The notes: generated from the letters alone by a model not told the origin. Counted from the first letter of the stretch, positions 51,709 through 61,701 are shown. The stretch is DNA of 64,000 bases from Bacteriovorax sp. MedPE-SWde (GCA_001874305.1 MPCU01000007.1:124001-188000), one strand, 5' to 3'. Numbers and translations are program-made.

Positions 51709-53106
51709 ATGCAAAAATCGAAAATCATTGGATTATTCATTTCTTTACTTCTTCTCGTATCTTGTGGAGATGATAATGAACCAGCAGGTGTCTACTATTA
51801 TGATATGGAGCAATTAACAGTTAATAATCTTGATGATTTTTCAAGTAGAGTCGCTCAAGCATCTATATCAACTGATGCTCCTAGTGGCCTAGCGTTAGTA
51901 ATTAAAAAAGATAAAATTGGTGTAAGTGCAAAGTTATCGACTTGTACAAGCTTTCTAATTTCAAAAAATCAAATCATGACGAATTCTCATTGTATACCTA
52001 ATCAAATTAAAGCGGATAAGAACGTAGATTGTTCTAAGCATATGGCCTTTATCATTAAGACTGACAATGGAATAACAAAATCGAGATGTAACAAAGTCAT
52101 TCAATATTCAAAATTAACAAATGGAAAAACAGATGCACCTGATTATGCGATTGTCGAAATAAAGAATAATATTGATGAAAGAAATATATTTGAAATATCA
52201 AGACAAGGAATCAAAAGTAAAGAAGCGACGGTAATCCATTCTTTTGATACATATTACAATGGATCAATTTTTGGAAACTACCGTATGAGCAAATGTGTTT
52301 CCTATGACAAGTCAGTGATTGGATCATTCTTTAATAAGAGATCTTCTATAGTTCCACTTTTTAGAAATGATTACTATTATAGCTCATGTAAAATAATTCC
52401 AGGCAACTCAGGTTCTCCAGTTATAAAGAATAGTTCAAGAAGTGCAATAGGCGTTGTCTACGCGTCACAAGACAAGACTTATTCTAAACTTAATAATAAA
52501 GATATAGATTTAAGTAAAATTAATAGATTTGGTGTAATGACAAACTTTGCTTGCCAGTCCATTAAAGGCTTTAATGAAGATCGTAAAATCGCTTGTAAGG
52601 AGTTTTTAAGAAAGGAAGACGAGTTAAAGAAAGAATTTCACGATGGTTTACTGGCCGAAGCAGGTGAAAGAATTAAAGAAAAAGTAACACAGAAACTGAG
52701 AATGCTACCTCAGTCTTTTAGATTTGAGAATATATCAAAGACAGATAAGATGACATTAAACCTCAGTCCTCTTTGTATGGTGCCTCTTGATAAGTGGCCT
52801 CAACAAGAGACTGATAAAATAAAAGAGGAAGGCTTCATCTTTATGAAGAAGAAGACCTATACTGCAATTATACCTTCATACAGAGTAAACTTTGAAATGG
52901 AAGTAAATGAATATGGTGTATTTGGAACATCTTTAAAAATTGAAGATATTATGGATAAGAAGTTACAAGTAGATGATCTTGAAGAAGTATCTGAAGTAGA
53001 AAAAGATTTGGCAACAATGACGATGAGAATGTCTACGCTAGGCCAAGATATCGTTCTTCCTCTTAAGTTAAGACTTTGTACTCAAGAGGAAGTAGATACG
53101 AATTAA
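51709..53106 (+). CDS. trypsin-like serine protease lipoprotein
   Basis: 465 residues, lipobox LLVSC (Cys19). The catalytic triad of the chymotrypsin fold is complete: His94 in MTNSHC, Asp145 in APDYAIVEI and Ser234 in PGNSGSPVI. A further ~200-residue C-terminal extension (KLRMLPQSFRFENISKTDKM, DIVLPLKLRLCTQEEV) is not part of the protease fold and may direct it to a target. GNSGSP rather than GDSGG places it nearer the V8/glutamyl-endopeptidase-like bacterial group. Anchored in the envelope. Confidence 0.85.
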   Translation: MQKSKIIGLFISLLLLVSCGDDNEPAGVYYYDMEQLTVNNLDDFSSRVAQASISTDAPSGLALVIKKDKIGVSAKLSTCTSFLISKNQIMTNSHCIPNQIKADKNVDCSKHMAFIIKTDNGITKSRCNKVIQYSKLTNGKTDAPDYAIVEIKNNIDERNIFEISRQGIKSKEATVIHSFDTYYNGSIFGNYRMSKCVSYDKSVIGSFFNKRSSIVPLFRNDYYYSSCKIIPGNSGSPVIKNSSRSAIGVVYASQDKTYSKLNNKDIDLSKINRFGVMTNFACQSIKGFNEDRKIACKEFLRKEDELKKEFHDGLLAEAGERIKEKVTQKLRMLPQSFRFENISKTDKMTLNLSPLCMVPLDKWPQQETDKIKEEGFIFMKKKTYTAIIPSYRVNFEMEVNEYGVFGTSLKIEDIMDKKLQVDDLEEVSEVEKDLATMTMRMSTLGQDIVLPLKLRLCTQEEVDTN

Positions 53107-53532
53107 TTATTCGCAGTGGCTTCTGTTAAACATGATTTCATCAAGGTTATCTTCAGTCACTGGAACATCTTTTAGATCAAATACTTTATGGCCCCAATCA
53201 AACATATAGAGTTTAAGATCAACATCTTCAGAAACAGAAACACCGATTGCGGCCATCGACTCTAGAAAGTGCTCAGCAAGCATACACTTATATTTCTTAC
53301 CATAAAGGGCCTTCGTATCTTTTATAATATCTTTGTAGTCCCTACCGTTAACTTCAATTAGAAAATGTCTCTTATCTTCATCAAAGAGTTCAGGGTTTTT
53401 AACCTCAATATAGTCCCCACGACCTAACATCCATCCATACTTGATATCTGTAAAAGGTGATTTTTCAGCTAAAACTGAAGCTCCAGCAAGGTTGAAAAGC
53501 ATAACTAATAGAATAAGAGTAAATGATTTCAT
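53107..53532 (-). CDS. small secreted protein, function unknown
   Basis: 141 residues with a signal peptide (LLVMLFNLAGASVLAEK). The mature part holds YGWMLGRGDYIEVKNPELF and LAEHFLESMAAIGVSVSEDV, with a C-terminal NRSHCE. It is acidic, with two cysteines (CMLAE and the last turn). It abuts the protease gene tail to tail with no gap. Family not recognised. Confidence 0.55.
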   Translation of the reverse strand: MKSFTLILLVMLFNLAGASVLAEKSPFTDIKYGWMLGRGDYIEVKNPELFDEDKRHFLIEVNGRDYKDIIKDTKALYGKKYKCMLAEHFLESMAAIGVSVSEDVDLKLYMFDWGHKVFDLKDVPVTEDNLDEIMFNRSHCE

Positions 53533-53605
53533 CGATAATCCTTTAAAACACTATGTTTTTTTCAATAATGTGTACGCTTAATGTTTTAAATGATATAAGT
53601 TTTAT

Positions 53606-55645
53606 ATGTCAAACTTTTGTTTTTTTCACAGAGACACACTGAATAAAGTACAGAGTATTCTGCTACTTGCTGTTGTATTCTCAGTGAACTCATATGCATT
53701 TACATCTGATACTACTTACTCTTCGAATGAAGAGACTATTTATGTATATAGAGAAGAGGATGATAAAACAGGGCTCATTGATGCCGCGGTTAAAACAGAA
53801 GTCATATCATCACAAGATATAGAGCAAGGCCACTACCTAGATCTCTCACAGGCCTTATCTGAGATTCCAGGCGTATCAAGTAATTCAGTTGAAAGAAGAT
53901 CTGGAGCAAAGACTGCTTTGATTCAAGGCTTTGGTGAAAATAGCGTCCTAATCATGATAGATGGAACTCCAGTATCCCAGAACTCATCGTTTGGTTTTGA
54001 TCTGGGACAAATCTCTACAGAAAATATAGAAAAGGTAGAAGTTATAAAAGGTGGAGCATCAGCGCTCTATGGAAGCCAGGCAATTGGTGGCGTCATCAAT
54101 ATTGTAACGAAGAGACCAGAGAATAAGAAAGAACTATTCTTAGATATCTCTTCCGGTATGGGTGCATCAGAGAGTATAGCTACAACAAAGAATGCCAAGC
54201 TTCTCTACTCTGCTAGAGACTTTGGAATAGGTCATAAGGTATCATTCTCTATCAGAGAACAAGAAGGATATGATCTAGATAACGATTCGCTTGTTGAAGA
54301 TGGTGTTGCTTTTGAAAAAATTAATTCATCTCTATATTTAGATAAGAAATTTGGGAATAATCTCGTTTCAATCAACTACCTCTTCTTTAAAGATACTATT
54401 GAGTCACACACATCAAGACCATTTGGTTCAAGTGCATTTGGAAAACTAGATAATAACACTAATACTACAACTCATAACCTTAAGCTTACTAATATTAGAA
54501 AGCTTAATAATGGAAGTTTGAAGTATTCAGTAAATGCAGAAATAATTTCAGATGACCTGAACTTAAATGATAACCCAAAAACAGTCTTTAAAGAAACTTA
54601 CAAACAAACAGACTACTCAGCCTATAGGGCAGAATTAACATATGATCCCATTATTAATGAAGAACATGCTCTAACAATGGGGCTTCTGTATAAATCAGAT
54701 GTCGTTGATCAAAGAACTACGATTCAGCAAACTGATGAAGTTATCGTTGAAAATAATGATATTGAAAATAAGCGAGTTTGGGCAGCAGAGGCATTTATCC
54801 AAGACAACTTCTCATATGGTAATTTTGAAATATCTCCTGGAGCAAGACTTCAGTATGACAGCAGCTATGGAACTCACATATCTCCAAAAATAAATATTTC
54901 TCACTTCAATGATATTTCAAATTCAGTAAAACTAAAATCGTGGCTAACGGTTGGAACGGGGTTTCGCGCCCCATCTATTAAGGAGAGATTCTTCACTCTA
55001 GATCATTCTTCAGTTGCTAATTACATTGTTAAAGGAAATGACTTTCTGACTCCAGAGAAATCATTAAGCCTTCAACTTGGAGAAGAGGTACAATTTGGCA
55101 AAGACCATTCAGTACATGCAAATATATTCTATAATCAAATAAGTAACTTAATCGAATCGGTAGAGAAAGATAGTGATACTAGTACTCGTATTTTTACATA
55201 TGAGAATCTAGAAGAAGTCACAGCACATGGAATAGAGCTGGGGTCTAAGACTCAACTACATAATAAGATTACTCTCGGTATGAATTACAGCTATACAGAG
55301 ACTGTGAATAAATCGACAGGCCTAATGCTAACGAATAGACCTCTATATCAGGCAAATACTAAGCTAACCTACTCACCGATTGAAAAACTACAACTAACGG
55401 CCAAGGCGAATTTTACGGGTAAGAAATATACTAGCGAAGACAATACAGAAATTAATAAGTCTTATACAACAATGGACTTTAAAGTTAACTACAACTTCAC
55501 AAAGAAGCTCAATATCTATCTTGGTATTAATAACTTTCTCAATGTTACCAAAGATCCAGCACAAGACAGCGTAGTTTCACTAACGGATGACAGACCATCT
55601 CTAGGCCAATTTATATACACTGGTCTAAAAGTGAGAGGTTTTTAA
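53606..55645 (+). CDS. TonB-dependent outer-membrane receptor (haem/HmuR-like)
   Basis: 679 residues. The signal peptide lies ~15 residues in (SILLLAVVFSVNSYAF). The plug domain is standard: TEVISSQDIEQGHYLDLSQA, IPGVSSNSVERRSG, VLIMIDGTPV and VEVIKGGASALYGSQAIGGV. The 22-strand barrel ends with LGQFIYTGLKVRGF, with terminal Phe. The next gene overlaps its stop codon by one base and encodes a HmuY-type lipoprotein, so a haem/haemoprotein receptor of the HmuR kind is likely; BtuB-like cobalamin uptake is the alternative. No Fur box was identified upstream. Confidence 0.85.
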   Translation: MSNFCFFHRDTLNKVQSILLLAVVFSVNSYAFTSDTTYSSNEETIYVYREEDDKTGLIDAAVKTEVISSQDIEQGHYLDLSQALSEIPGVSSNSVERRSGAKTALIQGFGENSVLIMIDGTPVSQNSSFGFDLGQISTENIEKVEVIKGGASALYGSQAIGGVINIVTKRPENKKELFLDISSGMGASESIATTKNAKLLYSARDFGIGHKVSFSIREQEGYDLDNDSLVEDGVAFEKINSSLYLDKKFGNNLVSINYLFFKDTIESHTSRPFGSSAFGKLDNNTNTTTHNLKLTNIRKLNNGSLKYSVNAEIISDDLNLNDNPKTVFKETYKQTDYSAYRAELTYDPIINEEHALTMGLLYKSDVVDQRTTIQQTDEVIVENNDIENKRVWAAEAFIQDNFSYGNFEISPGARLQYDSSYGTHISPKINISHFNDISNSVKLKSWLTVGTGFRAPSIKERFFTLDHSSVANYIVKGNDFLTPEKSLSLQLGEEVQFGKDHSVHANIFYNQISNLIESVEKDSDTSTRIFTYENLEEVTAHGIELGSKTQLHNKITLGMNYSYTETVNKSTGLMLTNRPLYQANTKLTYSPIEKLQLTAKANFTGKKYTSEDNTEINKSYTTMDFKVNYNFTKKLNIYLGINNFLNVTKDPAQDSVVSLTDDRPSLGQFIYTGLKVRGF

Positions 55646-56817
55646 TGAAGATTATTCTAGCAATTATTATATCTCTAACGCTTCTATCTTGTGCAAAGGT
55701 TAAGCCTCTTGATAAGGCCACTATAGTTGAAAACTTTGATCAATTCATTGCAAAGCAATCACAATACGTAAAAGACAGTAGTACTGATGTTTTCGAAGAA
55801 AGTCCTTGGTATTCATACGATGAGCCTAACCATATTATCTGGCCAACTTTTAGTGTTTACAGCATTAGATCAAACGGAAATTATTATAAAGTTCAAATGA
55901 TCAACTACTATGATACACAAGCAAACCCTGGAGTATTCACTCTCAGAGTTGCAAAAGATGGACAGTCTTCAAAAGTATATTCATTTGAAGCGCAAGGTTG
56001 TGGAAACGTTTATACAAACCCTAACTTTGAAAGCTGTCTCCTAAATCCAGAGACAAATATATACACATATTTAAATTTATCAAATGGTAATACATTTAAA
56101 ACTACTGATGCTCAGGCAAAGAAAAGAAGTGACTGGGATGTTGCTTTTAATGGAACAACTATTAGAACAAATGCTGGTAAATATGGAAGCAAAGGTACGC
56201 GTGCAGCAAATGTCTTTATCTATAGAAGCTTCTTTCCAAGAGGAATTGTTGATTACCAAAGAATAGCAGAAGTCTCTTTTTCAGATAAAGGAGAAAGATT
56301 CTTTAACTTAGACATGGATATAAGAAATATCCCATTTGCGCTTCCTCCAGGGGTTAATAGAGTAATTAATGAGCCTGATTGGTTCAAGAATAGCTCTACA
56401 ACAGATGGTCTCTTTGAAGCTGTTAATAAGAATTGGTGGATAGTCAGATCAGCTGAAAGCAATAGTTATACAAAACTAAATATCGATAAAATCGTAGAGA
56501 CAATTGATTTAGACAATAAGATTGATACCGATATACATTTTAAGACCTACCATCAATCAATAACAGATGACGCCTTTGATACGACAGAAATGTCTTGGAA
56601 ACTAGATACTATAAACTCATCTAAGCGTCTTATAAAGATATGTATCGATCTCGACAAGAGGGCCAAGGTTTCATGTAATAGTTCTATAAAAACTTGGGAT
56701 ATTAAGCTCACAATCCTTAATCGAAAGAAAAGACGCTGGAAAATCGATACGGCAAATGGTGCGATAGGACCCCTGCTACTTGAGGATATTCTTAAGAGAA
56801 CAAGCGGCAGAGAATAA
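55645..56817 (+). CDS. hmuY: HmuY-family (haem-binding) lipoprotein
   Basis: 390 residues, lipobox LLSC (Cys16). The HmuY signature is present: YTYLNLSNGNTF, then SDWDVAFNGTTIRTNAGKYG and TRAANVFIYRS, as in Porphyromonas HmuY (W-D-I-A-F, then TNGG). It is longer than HmuY (~216 residues) by a C-terminal ~150-residue domain (MSWKLDTINSSKRLIKICID, WDIKLTILNRKKRRWKI). The start overlaps the receptor stop codon by one base (TAATG), so the two are translationally coupled. It probably strips or presents haem to the receptor; the iron ligands are not identified. Confidence 0.75.
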   Translation: MKIILAIIISLTLLSCAKVKPLDKATIVENFDQFIAKQSQYVKDSSTDVFEESPWYSYDEPNHIIWPTFSVYSIRSNGNYYKVQMINYYDTQANPGVFTLRVAKDGQSSKVYSFEAQGCGNVYTNPNFESCLLNPETNIYTYLNLSNGNTFKTTDAQAKKRSDWDVAFNGTTIRTNAGKYGSKGTRAANVFIYRSFFPRGIVDYQRIAEVSFSDKGERFFNLDMDIRNIPFALPPGVNRVINEPDWFKNSSTTDGLFEAVNKNWWIVRSAESNSYTKLNIDKIVETIDLDNKIDTDIHFKTYHQSITDDAFDTTEMSWKLDTINSSKRLIKICIDLDKRAKVSCNSSIKTWDIKLTILNRKKRRWKIDTANGAIGPLLLEDILKRTSGRE

Positions 56818-56838
56818 TTCTATTTTTAAAAGTTCGCA

Positions 56839-57948
56839 TTATGGACAGCTGAGAATATTAGTATTTGATCCATTTTGAGTTGTCGCAGCACTAAAGGTTC
56901 CTTGAATAGAACCTCCACTCTGAATGACCTGTGAAAATACAGAAGAGATAGTTCCCGTAGCAGACGCTGTTTTGCATACGAGATTTCCAGCAGCAGATGA
57001 GTCATCATTAATAACGATTGGGCCATTACCTTGAATTACCGCCTGTACACCACACGCTGTGCCCATGCCCGAGCCGTCGCCATTATATCTAATAGTATTA
57101 TCAGAGATATCACCCGTAACTGTAGCGTTAGCTTGGCTCCCTAAGAAGATTCCACATCCACTAGTTGTTATGGTGTTGCCTGATAAAGAGTATGTATTAA
57201 CCCCGGCATTACTTTGTTGAAATATTTGAACACCTTCCTCTAAAGCTGTAACAGTAGAGTTTTTTACTGTCATAGTAACAGAGTTTGATTGAGAAAAAGA
57301 GCTTATGCCTATTCTTCCACTTGTAGTACAAGAAGAAGAATCTACAGTCGTTGTAGTTTCGTAACTATCTATACAACCTGTATCCATAGTACTTGCCAAG
57401 TTATTTACAATGCTTGTGCCAGTAATTGTATGACTTGCACTAGTATGCCCCAACACAACCGCTGCTTCCATTCCACCAACCGTTTTTTCTATATTTGCAT
57501 CTTTAATTATAGAACTACCACCGCCGTTTACCCTTAGTGCGTGAGTTGTCAAACCAGATATTGAGCCAACAATTGTAATATTATAAACAGAGACCATATT
57601 TGTTGTATCAGTATTATAAAAACTTAATCCATGTATTTTAGAAGTCGTAGCAGAATAACCTGCAACCTGTACAAACTTGTTGTTAATTTCAACATGGTCT
57701 GACCCGCCGGAGTTTACTTCAACACCTTCATTTAGGCAGATAGTAAATAAATCAGTAGATGAAGTACCATCTTGTAAAAGAGCTTCAAATTCCGCCTTTG
57801 TTTTATCTGACGCAATTGTTGTATCACAATCTAAAACGATCCTTTGAGTTGCTGTAACCAAGTCGGGAGAAACTCCATTGGTTTGACCACATGAAGAAAC
57901 CAGTGAGACAAAGACGAAAAATATGATTATCTTGATATTATATTGCAT
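56839..57948 (-). CDS. lipoprotein with right-handed beta-helix
   Basis: 369 residues, lipobox LVSSC (Cys20). The body is a series of short rungs (VYNITIVGSISGLTTHALRV, SIIKDANIEKTVGGMEAAVV, VTMTVKNSTVTALEEGVQIF, NTYSLSGNTITTSGCGIFLG), the pattern of parallel beta-helix proteins such as pectate-lyase-like and surface proteins. No catalytic motif is obvious. Cysteines are spaced through the rungs. It is 12 bp downstream of a small barrel gene, forming one operon. Confidence 0.7.
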   Translation of the reverse strand: MQYNIKIIIFFVFVSLVSSCGQTNGVSPDLVTATQRIVLDCDTTIASDKTKAEFEALLQDGTSSTDLFTICLNEGVEVNSGGSDHVEINNKFVQVAGYSATTSKIHGLSFYNTDTTNMVSVYNITIVGSISGLTTHALRVNGGGSSIIKDANIEKTVGGMEAAVVLGHTSASHTITGTSIVNNLASTMDTGCIDSYETTTTVDSSSCTTSGRIGISSFSQSNSVTMTVKNSTVTALEEGVQIFQQSNAGVNTYSLSGNTITTSGCGIFLGSQANATVTGDISDNTIRYNGDGSGMGTACGVQAVIQGNGPIVINDDSSAAGNLVCKTASATGTISSVFSQVIQSGGSIQGTFSAATTQNGSNTNILSCP

Positions 57949-57960
57949 CTATTTACCTTA

Positions 57961-58626
57961 TTAAAAATTTAATCCGTAACCAATGAAATATGAATTGAAC
58001 TTTAAAGCTTCACTATCACTTAATACTTGTTCACCACTACCAGTCTCTCCTTTTGAATATGTCATAGTCATATACTCAAAATTGATTGATGTATTCAGTG
58101 AAAGTTTATAATTAATTACAATTGAATAACTCGATTCAGGGGAATTATATGAGTTGTTTTGCCCTGATGAAGACGCAAAGTCGAAAGTGTAGTCAGACAT
58201 ATAATGATATTTATAAAGAAGACTCCAATAAACAAAGTCCAATCCAGCATAAATACTTACAGTACTCATCGTACCTTGAACGTTGAAATTTTCGACTTCG
58301 ACAGGATCAGTAAATTGTTTCCACTTTAAATAAGAATAAGAACCACCTAGTGTAAGTAAGCTAAGTCTATATCCCAGACCCACTTCTCCACCAAATCCGT
58401 TCATTGAGATACTAGGTATAGAACTTCCGTCCTTAGACATAGCACTGCCATAGAATGTTTTTACATCTAATAAGAGTTTAAACTCTCCTGACCTTCTTGC
58501 TCCTAAAACAAATAAATTAGCAGGAAAGTTTAAAGAACTATTTCCTACTGAAAACCTTTTTGCTTCAGTACTAGGTCTTATGATAAATAAATGAAATACG
58601 ACAATTACGATTTTAAAGATTCTCAC
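57961..58626 (-). CDS. small outer-membrane beta-barrel protein
   Basis: 221 residues with a signal peptide (MRIFKIVIVVFHLFIIRP...). Amphipathic strands alternate with turns (GEVGLGYRLSLLTLGGSYSY, YAGLDFVYWSLLYKYHY, SYSIVINYKLSLNTSINFEY). It ends FNSYFIGYGLNF, a barrel signature with C-terminal Phe. Likely an eight- or ten-stranded barrel of unknown role, co-transcribed with the beta-helix lipoprotein. Confidence 0.68.
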   Translation of the reverse strand: MRIFKIVIVVFHLFIIRPSTEAKRFSVGNSSLNFPANLFVLGARRSGEFKLLLDVKTFYGSAMSKDGSSIPSISMNGFGGEVGLGYRLSLLTLGGSYSYLKWKQFTDPVEVENFNVQGTMSTVSIYAGLDFVYWSLLYKYHYMSDYTFDFASSSGQNNSYNSPESSYSIVINYKLSLNTSINFEYMTMTYSKGETGSGEQVLSDSEALKFNSYFIGYGLNF

Positions 58627-58706
58627 ATAACAATATTAACAAAACATCACAATTGATAATATTTAGCAAGTTTTACCAGTAAATAAATTAAGTCTACACA
58701 TCGCTA

Positions 58707-59213
58707 TTACTTCTTAATGATTAAAGGAGTTCCAGCTGGAATCAAGTCAAAAAGGACTTCCATATCGCTATTTGAAAGAGCAACACATCCGTTCGTCCAA
58801 TTTGCACTCTTTAAAAAGTTATAGATCTTCTTCGGATCAGTCATATTGAAGACTTTCTTTGGCACACCATGGATAAAGATATTATTGCCAGGATCGTCGA
58901 TTCCGTTTTCTCTGGCATATTGGCGATCTTTAGCATTTGGATAATTTACGTGCATTGACAGATAGAAGCGACTATTTGGATTATGCCAGTCAATTATATA
59001 CTCGCCTTCAGGAGTCTTACGATCCCCCTGAACTCTTTTTGGACCACTATTGCTACCTAGCATAACGGGAAATGAATGTGTCACCTCACCATTATCATAA
59101 ACATAGAGAACTCTCTTATCCTTATGAACAACCACTTTATCAATAGCAGCATGAACATATTGTGCTAGTACAACTAGTAAAAATAACTTGGATATTAGTA
59201 GAGTTCTTTTCAT
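58707..59213 (-). CDS. L,D-transpeptidase (YkuD domain)
   Basis: 168 residues, signal peptide of ~22, then a single YkuD domain. GDRKTPEGEYIIDWHNPN, IFIHGVPK with His115, and ANWTNGCVALSNSDM with catalytic Cys143 (SxGC variant TNGC). It forms 3-3 peptidoglycan cross-links or attaches proteins; some YkuD proteins of this size act as carboxypeptidases. Bdellovibrio uses such enzymes to strengthen prey wall, so a predatory role is possible but not shown here. Confidence 0.92.
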   Translation of the reverse strand: MKRTLLISKLFLLVVLAQYVHAAIDKVVVHKDKRVLYVYDNGEVTHSFPVMLGSNSGPKRVQGDRKTPEGEYIIDWHNPNSRFYLSMHVNYPNAKDRQYARENGIDDPGNNIFIHGVPKKVFNMTDPKKIYNFLKSANWTNGCVALSNSDMEVLFDLIPAGTPLIIKK

Positions 59214-59308
59214 GACGTCACTATGCCATTCTCAGTAAAAATAGCAATAATCCCAGCAAATATTACAATTTCACACCTATAAATCCTCTCCTGGTATATA
59301 TTCGCCAC

Positions 59309-60025
59309 ATGATTAAAGCATTAGCACTTATATTACTAAGTACCTCTACGTATGCCCTTATTGGCGGAGTCGTTGCTCAAGATAATGACTACCCTTCTCA
59401 GGTAAGATTTGCAGATATATGCTCAGGAACATTAGTTGCTAAGAAGTATATAGTTACCGCGGCCCATTGCTTCTATGATGCCAAAGGCACAAGAATAAGA
59501 GACCTCAAGGTTAGAAAGAAGATAAAAGTAAGAAGTTACCATCTCAATAAATCTAAGAGAGTGAGAATTAAGAAAATTACTATTCATCATGAATATGCCA
59601 AGCATATTAAAGAAGGAAAGAATAGAGTTCTTGCGACTAAGTACTCTCACGATATAGCTGTCCTAGAGATTTCACCAATAAGAGGTGTCCCATCGCCAAA
59701 AATATCTTTTCATAAGATTGCAGACGGTACAGAACTTACAATGACAGGCTCGGGCTGTACGACAAAGAAGAAACGCGGTCCATTTAAATATGGAAGCGTT
59801 ACCTCAACAAATACAACTATAAACACAAGAGGCAATAATATTCTATCAACGAGCTCTCCGACAACAAGAGCATGCCTAGGTGATTCAGGTGGCGCAATAT
59901 ATGAAGGTCAAACAATTATTGGTATTAATACGGCCTTTGTCGAAACTTCAAATAATGAATATAATCTACACTTAAGAATGTCTGAAGTTGAGCAATGGTT
60001 AAGAGATCTTATAAAGGAAATATAG
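59309..60025 (+). CDS. secreted trypsin-like serine protease
   Basis: 238 residues: signal peptide, short propeptide-like start ALIGGVVAQDNDYPSQV (activation site before IGG), then a compact chymotrypsin fold. Triad His53 (VTAAHC), Asp115 (HDIAVLEI) and Ser193 (CLGDSGGAIY). No anchor follows, so it is probably released. It is smaller and closer to classical trypsin than the protease at 51709-53106. Very basic middle loop (RKKIKVRSYHLNKSKRVRIK). Confidence 0.93.
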   Translation: MIKALALILLSTSTYALIGGVVAQDNDYPSQVRFADICSGTLVAKKYIVTAAHCFYDAKGTRIRDLKVRKKIKVRSYHLNKSKRVRIKKITIHHEYAKHIKEGKNRVLATKYSHDIAVLEISPIRGVPSPKISFHKIADGTELTMTGSGCTTKKKRGPFKYGSVTSTNTTINTRGNNILSTSSPTTRACLGDSGGAIYEGQTIIGINTAFVETSNNEYNLHLRMSEVEQWLRDLIKEI

Positions 60026-60027
60026 AA

Positions 60028-61071
60028 TTAGCTTTCTTTACTCTTGATATGATTACTTAGATAGAGAGCATCTTTTTTTACACCACCAAGAGTCGCAGAC
60101 CCTCTAGTATGTAGCCATGGTAGTCCAATATAGTAAATCCCCTCAGTACTAGAGATCCCTCGATAATTCTTTGGATAACACATTTCATCTAACTCGACAT
60201 CCTCAATCCAATTGAAGTTCGGTCTAAAACCAGTTGCCCATATTATATTTTTAATTGTTGAGACTCTATCTTTTTCAAAAACTATTTCTTCTTGATTAGC
60301 ATCAACAGTTCTTCCAACACAGTGAACATTCTTTCTACGAAATAAGGCCTTAACGTCTGTACCAATTATTGGCTGAGTTCCATTAATTAACTTCTTTCCA
60401 AGCCAAGAATATTTACTTGCAGATAAGACACCTGTTTTACTAAACCACCACCAAAGTGTTTTTCCTAGGAATTCCTGAGGAAGCGTTCCAACTGAAGTAC
60501 AACCAGAGAAGTAAACATTACGTCCACACTCAGAGACTTCTTTTAATATTTGAACTCCTGAGTCCCCAGCACCAACAACTAAAGTGTCACCATCTTTAAG
60601 CTGAGTAGGATTCTTATAGTGTTCACTATGAATTTGGCGAATATTGGAATCAACTTTTTGACTGCAACATGGAGTGTACGGAGTATGAAAAGGACCTGTA
60701 GCAATAACTACATTTAAGGCCTCGTATTGTTGATCTTCAGTTTTAAGATTAAAGATGCCATCAGTCTTTTTAAGAGAGGTAACTTTTTGATTTAGATGAA
60801 CAGGTATTTCAAACTTTTGAACATAGCTCTTTAAATAGTCAGCAATCTCGTACTTGTCAGCATAGTGGCCCTTCTTATGTGGAAATTTGAGGCCTGGTAG
60901 ATTGTTAAATTCCGACGGAGTAAATAACTTTAGAGAATCCCAGCGCTTAAGCCAAGGAGCACCGACTTCTGAATTAGCATCGAGAATGATGTAATCCTTG
61001 TTAAGTGCTTTTAAATGATAGGCCATAGCAAGACCAGCTTGCCCAGCTCCTATTATAATGTAATCTCTCAT
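60028..61071 (-). CDS. flavin-containing monooxygenase-like / CzcO-type FAD oxidoreductase
   Basis: 347 residues with two Rossmann nucleotide sites: FAD (YIIIGAGQAGLAMAYHLKAL) and NAD(P)H (DTLVVGAGDSGVQILKEV). The family's IIWATGFRPNFNWI motif lies near the C-terminus. GAPWLKRWDSLKLFTPSEFN near residue 40 is typical of the CzcO/YUCCA-like group. It probably oxygenates or reduces a small molecule; the substrate is unknown. It faces the protease gene tail to tail with two bases between. Confidence 0.85.
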   Translation of the reverse strand: MRDYIIIGAGQAGLAMAYHLKALNKDYIILDANSEVGAPWLKRWDSLKLFTPSEFNNLPGLKFPHKKGHYADKYEIADYLKSYVQKFEIPVHLNQKVTSLKKTDGIFNLKTEDQQYEALNVVIATGPFHTPYTPCCSQKVDSNIRQIHSEHYKNPTQLKDGDTLVVGAGDSGVQILKEVSECGRNVYFSGCTSVGTLPQEFLGKTLWWWFSKTGVLSASKYSWLGKKLINGTQPIIGTDVKALFRRKNVHCVGRTVDANQEEIVFEKDRVSTIKNIIWATGFRPNFNWIEDVELDEMCYPKNYRGISSTEGIYYIGLPWLHTRGSATLGGVKKDALYLSNHIKSKES

Positions 61072-61241
61072 GTCTGGAAGTTACCTAAGATTAGACAATT
61101 AAGCTATAACTATCTGAAATATTGTATTATTTCACTAATATAAGTCACTAGAATCCCAAAACCCTAAACTCTCTCAAACATTATATATTTACTCACCATT
61201 CAAAGTCGATACAGGTTTATAATGATAACTGGAGGTAGTAT

Positions 61242-61694
61242 ATGAATTCAAAACTACAGAACTTCCTAATTGAAGAGCGTATAAACTATATCTCTCTTCC
61301 ACATTCAGTAGCTATTCCTGCCCAAAAAGTTGCCCAAGTCGCACATATATCGGGAAATAGTATGGCCAAGACTGTCATCGTCTCGGCAGATGGTGTAATA
61401 ACCATGTCCATACTTCCAGCATCAACAAGGCTTGACCTTGATGACTTAAAGAAAACTATGGGTGCCAAGAAGGTAAGACTAGCAAAGGAATATGAATTTC
61501 GAGATCTTTTTCCAGACTGTGAGGTTGGAGCAATGCCACCTTTTGGAAACTTGTATGAAATGAATGTTTTTGTATCTAAGAAATTAGCATCAGAAGAACA
61601 TATCTACTTCAACGCCGGTAACCATTCAGAGATTGTAAGACTCAGCTACACAGATTTTGACAACGCTGTTCATCCAGTTCTTGCCGACATCTAG
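61242..61694 (+). CDS. YbaK/EbsC-type aminoacyl-tRNA deacylase-like protein
   Basis: 150-residue single domain of the bacterial trans-editing family that hydrolyses mischarged tRNA. AQKVAQVAHISGNSMAKTVI has the conserved Lys43, and later segments MSILPASTRLDLDDLKKTMG, GAMPPFGNLY and FNAGNHSEIVRLSYTDF follow the YbaK/ProX order. Subtype (Cys-tRNA-Pro, Ala-tRNA-Pro or other) cannot be decided. GGAGG precedes the ATG. Confidence 0.85.
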   Translation: MNSKLQNFLIEERINYISLPHSVAIPAQKVAQVAHISGNSMAKTVIVSADGVITMSILPASTRLDLDDLKKTMGAKKVRLAKEYEFRDLFPDCEVGAMPPFGNLYEMNVFVSKKLASEEHIYFNAGNHSEIVRLSYTDFDNAVHPVLADI

Positions 61695-61701
61695 AAATCA
61701 A

